This document shows, one piece after another, positions 57,490 to 64,000 of a stretch of DNA of 64,000 bases; position 1 is the stretch's first letter, and each line of letters opens with the position of its first letter. Position numbers and translations under genes: made by a program. The notes beneath the pieces are model-generated. The model ran no database searches. It saw only the letters and a program-made list of their open reading frames with translations, and was not told the origin of the DNA. The DNA comes from Bifidobacterium breve (GTDB lineage: Bacteria; Actinomycetota; Actinomycetes; Nanopelagicales; Nanopelagicaceae), in assembly GCA_945898065.1 (NCBI GenBank), contig CAMDHH010000002.1, positions 1-64,000 on the forward strand, given 5' to 3'.

Positions 57490-58859
57490 AACTCTCTGAC
57501 GCCCAAGACTATCCAGTTGAGAATATGTCCTTGGTCTATTCAAGTACAACAAATGATGTCTACCAGGCTGTTTTTCAAACTGAAAAATATGGAACATTCA
57601 CAAGAGTTGACGGAGAATGGCTCGCTCTTTCTCCGGAGGATACGAGCCTTGAAAATCTATCTATCATCGACATTCTTCCCGAAGACTACAAAGTCGTAAC
57701 AGAAATGTTTGATGCTGCTCAAAAGGCAAATAGATACCTTAGGTATGACGAAGTCAAAGAATATGAAGTTGTCTATTCTTTCGATGGAAGCGCTGATGCC
57801 TTGTTAGAGGCAGAAAATGAGAACGGACCATTGAGCAAAGGCTTTCATGCCTTTAAAGGTCTCGATATTGCCAAACTAGATATTGAGCGCGCTCGCACCG
57901 ATGGTGCTGGTCAATTACCTCGAATCTATAGCTTTAGTAAGTCAAAGCGCGATGTGAGGTACTACAAAATAAATGGATCAAATTCCATTACTAATTCAAA
58001 AATCCTTGAGGGTGAACTCCTACTTTCTATTACCTATAAGTTGATTTCAACACGAGATGCTGCCGAGGTCTATAACCTGCGTCAGATCTATCAACTAGGT
58101 GAAGATACTTACATCTATTTAGAAAGTAAATACCGCCAAGATCATGACCAGCAAATTGATAAAGAAAAAGAGAAGACTCAAAACCTAGAAGGCTTGATTA
58201 TTCGCGGGACACTGTATGAAATTTTGGAATCCTTCACTCTTTGGCTAGTTGAAGTAGATCCGATTGGATTTGAATTACTACGGCGAATGAACAGAGATGG
58301 CTTCACCGATAAATTAGCCATAAATGAAGACTTGTTGATGATGCATGTCTCTGATGATCTTATGGACAAGTGGTTTCATAAGATGACCGATTACGCAGAT
58401 TTGATAGAGCTAGGAATTGAACTTAATACAGATAATCATGGTTTTATTCGTGCGCTAGAAAGTGAAGTCAGTAGCGCCAATTCATTTACCAAAAGTGACT
58501 TCTTTGAACGCCATCGAAGACAAGATTGGGTGCATCCACGAGGGCGAAACTCAAACGAAGATGGCGATGACGATGACGACGATGAAGAATTACCAGATTT
58601 AACGGATGAAGATATTGAGCAACTGAGAAAAGAAGCTCGCGCACGCCTGAAAGAGTCAGAACAACTCACCTTCGCAGATGTGCCCCCAGCACTGCAAGAA
58701 CTCATTCATGACTTGATTCAAAGAGTCGAGAATACAATTGGTTTAGAAGAAGCCGAAGAATGCTCATTCGACCTGAGAGGATTTATCGAGGGTCGATACA
58801 AATACACACAGCCCGAGTTATCTTCTCAAATGGCAAAACATCTCCGATTGCTTACGTAG
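57486..58859 (+). CDS. Uncharacterised acidic protein with poly-Asp stretch
   Basis: 457 residues, no signal peptide. Mixed alpha/beta N-terminal part ('LVYSSTTNDVYQAVFQTEKY'), a helical middle ('LIIRGTLYEILESFTLWLVE'), then a run D-G-D-D-D-D-D-D-E-E-L-P-D-L near residues 360-373 and a charged helical C-terminus. Translation is coupled to the small acidic protein before it; a damage-type promoter drives both. No family recognised. The phosphatase gene ends 6 bp away on the other strand. Confidence 0.65.
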   Translation: MKLSDAQDYPVENMSLVYSSTTNDVYQAVFQTEKYGTFTRVDGEWLALSPEDTSLENLSIIDILPEDYKVVTEMFDAAQKANRYLRYDEVKEYEVVYSFDGSADALLEAENENGPLSKGFHAFKGLDIAKLDIERARTDGAGQLPRIYSFSKSKRDVRYYKINGSNSITNSKILEGELLLSITYKLISTRDAAEVYNLRQIYQLGEDTYIYLESKYRQDHDQQIDKEKEKTQNLEGLIIRGTLYEILESFTLWLVEVDPIGFELLRRMNRDGFTDKLAINEDLLMMHVSDDLMDKWFHKMTDYADLIELGIELNTDNHGFIRALESEVSSANSFTKSDFFERHRRQDWVHPRGRNSNEDGDDDDDDEELPDLTDEDIEQLRKEARARLKESEQLTFADVPPALQELIHDLIQRVENTIGLEEAEECSFDLRGFIEGRYKYTQPELSSQMAKHLRLLT

Positions 58860-58865
58860 CTAACC

Positions 58866-59333
58866 CTAACTTTTAGCCTTCCAACCTTGCAGATACCGAG
58901 TGAAGTATTCATTAGATAGCGCCCACTCACTTCGTTTCTTGCGAATCAGAGTAATCGCATCATCTGCGCTCATACCATCGCGCATCAAGAGCAGTGCCAC
59001 GACTAGTCCTGATCTATTCATCCCTGCCTGACAGCGCACCAAACATTTCTTACCTGCCTTCCAATCAAGATAGGCATAGTCAGCTATTTTCTCGAGTTCA
59101 CTATAAATCTCATCACTCGTTGGTCCATCGGTAAACCCAAATCGATATTCCTTGACCATCCAACCCATAGGCAATGAGTAGGCACTCAGTGATACAACAA
59201 CATCAAATTCTTTGTAATCACCATGTATTGGCAATCGCCCTGAACCTTTATGAACCAGGTCATCATCATCGGTGCCACCTTGCCAGAGGTTAGGAAGGAT
59301 CTCTGAATACAAGGGTGGGTCGTCATCGAGCAT
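58866..59333 (-). CDS. Dual-specificity-type protein phosphatase
   Basis: About 155 residues. P-loop 'KCLVRCQAGMNRSGLVVALL' (C-x5-R-S) with the general acid region 'FGFTDGPTSDE' and the N-terminal 'ILPNLWQGGTDDDD', the fold of small DSP/cyclin-dependent-kinase-inhibitor-3-like phosphatases. The His usually before the catalytic Cys is Arg here. ATG 59333 is chosen since TAGGAG lies 7-12 nt upstream and it avoids the overlap that ATG 59357 would have with the protease gene. Behind the protease in one unit. Confidence 0.82.
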   Translation of the reverse strand: MLDDDPPLYSEILPNLWQGGTDDDDLVHKGSGRLPIHGDYKEFDVVVSLSAYSLPMGWMVKEYRFGFTDGPTSDEIYSELEKIADYAYLDWKAGKKCLVRCQAGMNRSGLVVALLLMRDGMSADDAITLIRKKRSEWALSNEYFTRYLQGWKAKS

Positions 59334-59341
59334 TGAGTCTC

Positions 59342-60085
59342 CTAATCCCGAATCCAATAGAACTCACCATCGCACTTCAAGATCTTTTCACACATAGCAT
59401 TGAGTGACATTGCTCCGTTGTATTGCTCTTTTTTATGGCCCCAACTAGTTGTACCCACCACCAAACCTTCATTATCGATAAGTGGGCCACCGCTGTTTCC
59501 ATGTGAAGTATTTGCCGTAATGAAAATTTCGGTATTAGTTGTATTTAGAACCGAACCGAATGAAACAGAGCCTTCATACCCATCCGCACTTCCCAAGACC
59601 ATAATCCAATAACCAGGCCAGGGTTCTGATTGCGATAAACCCAAAGGCTTCAACTTCAATCCTGTTGCTAATACAGCTAAGTCATTTTCCTTATCCCACT
59701 TCACAATGTATGCCGGAACCTCAACTTTCCAAAGTTCTGCAACAGTCAACGTGCCCTTGCCGCCGATGCAGTCCTCGATCACATGGTGGTTTGTAATCAA
59801 GGTAGTTGGATTCTTCTTATCCATTCCATTCTTTAGTTCAATCGCCCACGCAGTTCCCATTCCGCCGCCAACTTTTCCAACGTCGCAAAAGACACTAACT
59901 GTGGATGCTTGAATTTTCTCCACAAGATCACCAACGCTTCTAGGTTGCACATAACCATCAAATTCTGGATCTGATTTATGGAATTGATCCGATGGCGACC
60001 ATGCAAGCACGAAGGCCCCAAGTGCAAATGGCACAGCAATAATGGCAAGCATGGCAACGAACTTGTTGGATGGTGATTCATTCAT
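59342..60085 (-). CDS. Membrane-anchored trypsin-like serine protease
   Basis: About 247 residues. N-terminal membrane anchor 'FVAMLAIIAVPFALGAFVLA'; protease domain with His in 'TLITNHHVIEDCIGG', Asp in 'DKENDLAVLATG' and Ser in 'TSHGNSGGPLIDNEGLVVGT', the HtrA/DegP-like triad. No PDZ domain. ATG 60085 is chosen: TACCCT lies 7 nt upstream, and TGTCAC sits 10 nt above it, one base off the damage-type box. The phosphatase gene follows after 8 bp. Confidence 0.85.
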   Translation of the reverse strand: MNESPSNKFVAMLAIIAVPFALGAFVLAWSPSDQFHKSDPEFDGYVQPRSVGDLVEKIQASTVSVFCDVGKVGGGMGTAWAIELKNGMDKKNPTTLITNHHVIEDCIGGKGTLTVAELWKVEVPAYIVKWDKENDLAVLATGLKLKPLGLSQSEPWPGYWIMVLGSADGYEGSVSFGSVLNTTNTEIFITANTSHGNSGGPLIDNEGLVVGTTSWGHKKEQYNGAMSLNAMCEKILKCDGEFYWIRD

Positions 60086-60191
60086 ACTCTCGAGGGTAGG
60101 GCAGGGGAGTGACAGATTGATGGAGCGGTCATTTGAAGCAGATAGAGCCCTCATTTATTGACACTGCTATGAGCCTGATTAGACTTTTTCC

Positions 60192-61493
60192 ATGACAACA
60201 CCGCAGAGTTCAATCCCAGCCGTCGGTCCTCGCATCGAGGTTGGAGATGGTTTTGTCCATATTCAAGATTTCATAATTCAAGATCCAGAATTAGCCAACT
60301 CATTGCGTGGATTACCCCGCGAACTTCAAATCCAGATGATGGACTCGATTTTGTCTCGAGGAGTTGAGACTCAGCGCTTGATGAACACCACTGCCGCAGC
60401 AGAATCCCTTGAGAAAGTTGCACTCAAGATTTCCAATGACATCGAAGAGAAGAGAAAGAGCCTCGTCGATGGTGTGCACAGCATTGCAGAACAAATCGTT
60501 GCAGAGACGGGCGAATTGAGTATGCCTGGAATATTGGCAACATGGCGAACAAGTTTCAAAGCGCTTCTAGATAATCAATTTGACCCACTGAACGCCGAAA
60601 GTATTCTCACAAAATTTGATCAAATGATTGAAACTAAGTCCAAGACTCAAAATTCACAGATTTCGGATAAGTTGGACTTCAATATCGCTGAGAGCACAGT
60701 CAATCTCTTGCAGAAAAATATCAAGGATCACCTCACAACTGAAATCACAAGTTTCAAAGAGAAGTTTGAAGAAGTAACTCGTGCGCTAGGCATTGACTCT
60801 GCAGTCACTGATGAAAAGAAATTGCAGGCAAATAGAGGAAATGTCTTCGAGGATGTTTTCTATGACATTATCTGCGAACTCGCACGCGAAAAAAACGACA
60901 CTGCTGATAATCCTGGAAAGCGTAAGGTCAGCGGACTCAGTGGAAATAATGAAGGAGACGTTGTTGTCACGATAAATCCTGAGAGTACTCGGGGAGAAAC
61001 AAAATCTTTTGTAATTGAGTGCAAACTCAGAAAAGATGGTATCAGCGATAAGAAGGCAATGGAAGAATTACAACTCGGTATGGATAATCGAGGCTGCAGC
61101 GTAGGTTTCATTGTTAGTGAACCATCAAATTCTCGAACTCTCGATGATTTCAACTTCTTCTATGAAAAGCCAAATGGGCGAGCAATTCTTGTCGTTGACT
61201 CCCTAAACCCTGATCTAAATGCGATCAGATTTGCTTACATTTGGGCCAGATGGATGTGCATTCGTGAAGGGAATAGCGAACTCAATACGCAATCGGTTGA
61301 AGATGCGGTAAGTGGAATACGTCAGAGTATTGATTCCTTCACGACTTTGATGCAAAAGAACACCAGAGCAATCAATTTGCTCTCTGAAAATGATGGCCTT
61401 ATGGGTAGTATGAAAAAGGCAATAGCACGTGAACTCGATAGTCTCACAGAGATGATTGAAGAAGCCTCCGAGACCACGGGTACAGATGCATAA
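60192..61493 (+). CDS. Coiled-coil protein with PD-(D/E)XK nuclease-like domain
   Basis: 433 residues. Residues of about 60-220 are long, charged helices ('ESLEKVALKISNDIEEKRKS', 'ITSFKEKFEEVTRALGIDSA'), likely coiled coil. Residues of about 225-345 look like a restriction-endonuclease fold: 'ANRGNVFEDVFYDIICELAR', then Asp256 in G-D-V-V-V, Glu276 and Lys278 in 'FVIECKLRKDG', then 'MEELQLGMDNRGCSVGFIVS'. This resembles RmuC-like or other chromosome-maintenance and defence nucleases in layout. TAGACT at 60180-60185 lies 6 nt before ATG. It faces away from the protease gene. Confidence 0.68.
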   Translation: MTTPQSSIPAVGPRIEVGDGFVHIQDFIIQDPELANSLRGLPRELQIQMMDSILSRGVETQRLMNTTAAAESLEKVALKISNDIEEKRKSLVDGVHSIAEQIVAETGELSMPGILATWRTSFKALLDNQFDPLNAESILTKFDQMIETKSKTQNSQISDKLDFNIAESTVNLLQKNIKDHLTTEITSFKEKFEEVTRALGIDSAVTDEKKLQANRGNVFEDVFYDIICELAREKNDTADNPGKRKVSGLSGNNEGDVVVTINPESTRGETKSFVIECKLRKDGISDKKAMEELQLGMDNRGCSVGFIVSEPSNSRTLDDFNFFYEKPNGRAILVVDSLNPDLNAIRFAYIWARWMCIREGNSELNTQSVEDAVSGIRQSIDSFTTLMQKNTRAINLLSENDGLMGSMKKAIARELDSLTEMIEEASETTGTDA

Positions 61494-61581
61494 TGGAACA
61501 CAACGACTGGAAGGCAAGCGAGACCCTTGGTTCAAGAATTTGATATCGATAAGTTATCTTGAGCTGAAGTAGCATTTTGAT

Positions 61582-63018
61582 ATGAGGAAATCGATTGTGC
61601 TGCTATTGGCTTCGCTCTTTCTTCTCTCAGGCACTCAGACTCTTTCTGCAGCCCAGAAGGTTTGCACAAGTGCTCAATTGAGCAAGATTAATAAGCTCGT
61701 CTCCGATTTCAATGAGAATCGAAGCTTGATAAATAGGTATGTGGTCAATATTGATCTTTCGGCCTCTCGACTTGAAGAGGCCCAAGGAGCAAGCGATGTA
61801 AATAGCGTGAAGCTTTGGACAATCAACTTGAATACCGCCACAACTGAGGTGAAGAAATTGACGGTAGTTGAGAATCGAATCCTCAAATCGATAAAGAGCG
61901 CGTTTAATTGTTCTGGTTACGGAACTAGCGTTAATGCGAAGACCGGATATATCGAAGTCAAGAAGAGCGTAAAGACGAAAGCGTGGCCGGCTAGTGTGCC
62001 TTTGACGGCGGCACCTGGGGGTAAGGAACCCGCTGCTCCTGCTGCACCCGCAAAAAGTCCGGCAAACGATTGCAGCTTTAACAGGAGCCGCGTTTATGTA
62101 GAAGCTGAAAGTTTCGTAAAGAGTGGTTTCCGGGTTTATTCGTTGGAGAATAAGAGTGATTGTGTTGTGTTCTTTAATCTGACCTTCGACGTGTACTGCC
62201 CAGATAGAAATACCAATCTGCTGACTAATCCGGAATTTCCTTACCGCGTGAGTTTTGCAGGTGGATATTCATTAGGGCCTCGTCAAGTTTGGGAACTTCA
62301 GGAAGATGGTTTTGCTGCAAAGGTTGGCGACAAGTGCTACACGATCACAAAGCGCTGGCCTAACTATGTGCAATTTCAGAGTGCTCGCCCCAAAATTGAT
62401 ATTGCAGCAGTGCAGGTTCCTGAGGTTGTTTTAACTCCAGCTCAAGCGCAGGCTGCTAGAAAACCGTGTGTTGTCGACGGCAGTTGCCCAATTGGAAGTA
62501 AAGGGCCAGCCGGTGGAGTTGTTTTTTATGATGCGGGAAGTCGGCAATCGTGGGGCAGATATTTAGAGGTAGCACCCAATGGTTGGTCGGGAACGCCTAA
62601 GGATCCGAAAGTAACGTGGTGTGACGCGGGAAGCGATTACGGAAATTTCCAGAAGAAGCCTGGCTCTTTTGGCCTTGAAGCAATTGAATCTTTTCTTGGA
62701 GAAGAAATCGGTACAAGCGTTCAGAACACAGCTTTAATGGTTGCTAAGTGCACACAGGGTGCGGCACATCTTGCGCGAAGTTACACCGGTGGCGGGAAGA
62801 GTGATTGGTCGCTTCCTTCGCGTGGAGATATGGATTTGCTCTTTAAATATGCGATGACAGACAAGTATTTGGTCGAGGGCGGCTCGGGATCATTCTGGAT
62901 GTCTACTGAGTGGGGATATCACTATGCATTGTGCCAATCCCTTGGCAGCTCATATGCAGGTTTATATGCAGACGGAAAGAACACTACTAAGAATGTTCGC
63001 CCAATAAGAGCTTTTTAA
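61582..63018 (+). CDS. Secreted protein with C-terminal DUF1566-like domain
   Basis: 478 residues. Signal peptide 'IVLLLASLFLLSGTQTLSAA'. A helical coiled segment follows, then a Pro/Ala linker ('AAPGGKEPAAPAAPAKSP'), a beta-rich domain with Cys residues, and a C-terminal domain 'IGSKGPAGGVVFYDAGSRQS' with 'SLPSRGDMDLLFKYA' and 'NTTKNVRPIRAF', which matches DUF1566/Lcl C-terminal domains of surface proteins. TAGCAT at 61570-61575 lies 6 nt before ATG. Function unknown. Confidence 0.75.
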   Translation: MRKSIVLLLASLFLLSGTQTLSAAQKVCTSAQLSKINKLVSDFNENRSLINRYVVNIDLSASRLEEAQGASDVNSVKLWTINLNTATTEVKKLTVVENRILKSIKSAFNCSGYGTSVNAKTGYIEVKKSVKTKAWPASVPLTAAPGGKEPAAPAAPAKSPANDCSFNRSRVYVEAESFVKSGFRVYSLENKSDCVVFFNLTFDVYCPDRNTNLLTNPEFPYRVSFAGGYSLGPRQVWELQEDGFAAKVGDKCYTITKRWPNYVQFQSARPKIDIAAVQVPEVVLTPAQAQAARKPCVVDGSCPIGSKGPAGGVVFYDAGSRQSWGRYLEVAPNGWSGTPKDPKVTWCDAGSDYGNFQKKPGSFGLEAIESFLGEEIGTSVQNTALMVAKCTQGAAHLARSYTGGGKSDWSLPSRGDMDLLFKYAMTDKYLVEGGSGSFWMSTEWGYHYALCQSLGSSYAGLYADGKNTTKNVRPIRAF

Positions 63019-63069
63019 GAGTTGAGTGGCGATGAGGGAGACAGTGTCGATTCTTAAGTCGAGAACTAG

Positions 63070-63577
63070 GAGAATAATTATGGCCAAGATTTTTACTCAA
63101 TGTATTTCCCAACCACATTTAGAGAAGGATCAGCTAACACCATCTCTTTTGCCTTGGCATCGAATACAAAGAAGGAATATCTAGATCTGTATACGGATTT
63201 CATTCGGGAGAAGAAGCAGCAAACGGAAGTAAAGCTCTTTGCAACCCTGACTTCGACAGCAGCCGTTGAAAGCGCTTTGAAGAAGATTGAGGATAAGCGC
63301 AAATTCTCTGAGGCCCATGAGGCTTCATATTCACTTGGCTCACTACTTTATGAGTGGCTCATATGAGTGGGGCATTGCTGAATACGGGTTTGCTGCATAT
63401 AAGAAAATTATTGAGAATCAAATGATCGGAAGTAAATTTGAAGACAACATCAAGGCTTCTTTAGGCATGCCGGTTAGCGAGCTCTATAAGAGGGCCGCGC
63501 CTCACATACTTTCGGCATTCAGCGCACGATACTGCAACCGAGAGACTCACTCCTCAAAATCGTCCACCCGCAAGTAA
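63070..63577 (+). pseudogene. Degraded peptidase-like gene, 5' end lost and frameshifted
   Basis: Frame 1 encodes 'FREGSANTISFALASNTKKE' through 'SYSLGSLLYEWLI' and stops at 63366; the adjacent frame then carries 'YEWGIAEYGFAAYKKIIENQ' to 'SELYKRAAPHILSAF'. Joined, they read like the C-terminal part of a peptidase-MA-like protein (Y-S-x-G-x-L-x-Y-E-W ... G-x-A-x-Y-K-K). The break is a 13-bp tandem duplication: TATGAGTGGCTCA at 63349-63361 repeats as TATGAGTGG at 63362-63370. Upstream, a TAG at 63067 leaves no proper start and the N-terminal part is missing. Confidence 0.65.
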
Positions 63578-64000
63578 TCCTTAAATGCCTGCACGGATCT
63601 ACTAGTCGCTTTCAGCTTCGAGAGATGAAACTTCGCCTCCCAAGTGCTCGTGAGAATAAATGGCTCCTTTCGCCACATCGGCACTGACTCAAAGAGCAAC
63701 CGCGCCTGAAGCGTTCCCCAATCAGAGATACTTCCGGCCACATCGAGGAAGTGAAGTAGATCCTTCGCTGCCTCTTCTTGAATCCTCTTCGTAGCATTCA
63801 TCGGAATCCCAAGCCCATTCATGATCGAATGCCTTCCAAGTGGAAGGCTGACACCGTAAGTACTTCCCAACTTGCGATTGAACTTCAAGCATACTTCGCA
63901 GACATTCCACGAGTATCGCCCGGTTCCACCTGCAACAGATGAAGCACACATGATGCACAAGTGATAACCGCTAGGGCAATCGACTCCGGGATACGGTTTA
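63547..64000 (-). CDS. Zinc-ribbon protein, 5' end beyond the window
   Basis: The frame is open to the window edge, so at least 150 residues are encoded. Near the visible N-terminus are 'GVDCPSGYHLCIMCASS' and 'WNVCEVCLKFN', two C-x2-C pairs plus another Cys, likely zinc binding. The rest is helical ('KRIQEEAAKDLLHFLDVAG') and ends 'FKDYLRVDDFEE'. No family recognised. It overlaps the end of the pseudogene on the other strand. Confidence 0.6.
   Translation of the reverse strand, partial: KPYPGVDCPSGYHLCIMCASSVAGGTGRYSWNVCEVCLKFNRKLGSTYGVSLPLGRHSIMNGLGIPMNATKRIQEEAAKDLLHFLDVAGSISDWGTLQARLLFESVPMWRKEPFILTSTWEAKFHLSKLKATSRSVQAFKDYLRVDDFEE

Noticed and set aside
63080-63187. Short frame from ATG 63080 with a good AGGAG ribosome site
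   Set aside because: It ends after 35 codons and its translation does not fit the clearly protein-like frame that starts at 63070; probably a leftover of the degraded gene.

Overview
The window looks like a piece of chromosome from a small, streamlined actinobacterium with moderate GC. The best guess is a freshwater Nanopelagicales (acI)-type organism. This is inferred from: the gene order aconitase - dxs - fatty-acid oxidation pair - RNase D - DUF3000, which is characteristic of Actinomycetota; a small Cys-rich protein (24441-24626) of a type I recall only from Actinomycetota; intergenic gaps often under 50 bp with many overlapping stops; and about two dozen genes whose start codon lies exactly 6-7 nt behind a TANNNT -10 hexamer, the layout of leaderless actinobacterial mRNAs.

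Layout. 1-9 kb: core metabolism (aconitase end, dxs, a two-gene beta-oxidation operon, EfeU-type iron permease, RNase D/DUF3000). 9-13 kb: DMT exporter, RibD_C-type reductase, a convergent PD-(D/E)XK protein and beta-class DNA methyltransferase (candidate compact restriction-modification pair), and a FUSC-like membrane protein. 13-17.7 kb: a 2-keto-3-deoxy acid dehydratase plus alpha-ketoglutaric semialdehyde dehydrogenase operon facing an alcohol dehydrogenase and a Gfo/Idh dehydrogenase. 17.7-21 kb: a 903-residue Gly-rich, TIG/MBG-domain secreted protein with a membrane-anchored partner. 21-30 kb: cytochrome P450, alcohol dehydrogenase, SDR, two tandem secreted paralogues with a Cys-x15-Cys tail, CorA, glutamate dehydrogenase. 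30-38.7 kb: TPR protein, several small membrane proteins, then a redox cluster (cytochrome b5 domain, CDGSH-like, DCC thiol protein, secreted type II copper monooxygenase-like protein) and an FeS-type photolyase with DUF2256. 38.7-42.5 kb: FMN riboswitch and the complete ribD-ribE-ribBA-ribH operon. 44-49.3 kb: a ribose-type sugar ABC transporter with a rhamnose-mutarotase-like protein and an SDR. 49.3-64 kb: accessory region with a YefM/YoeB-type toxin-antitoxin module, two odd paralogous tRNA-like genes each followed by its own terminator, a truncated solute-binding-protein remnant, a secreted 5'-nucleotidase, and mostly unrecognised genes including a coiled-coil PD-(D/E)XK nuclease-like protein, an anchored trypsin-like protease, a dual-specificity-type phosphatase, Zn-ribbon proteins and a pseudogene broken by a 13-bp tandem duplication.

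Two genome-wide signals stand out. (1) At least six promoters carry TGTCAG exactly 10 nt upstream of the -10 hexamer, the spacing of the actinobacterial RecA-independent DNA-damage promoter (TGTCRGTG-N8-TANNNT, PafBC-controlled in mycobacteria). They precede small, mostly uncharacterised genes, which suggests a damage regulon. (2) Four secreted proteins share a C-terminal cassette of about 25 residues (C-V-K-G-K-T-T-K-K-V-T ... P-x-C-P-x-G-Y-K-K) and a common body, a candidate surface-protein family. No CRISPR array, prophage or insertion sequence was seen.
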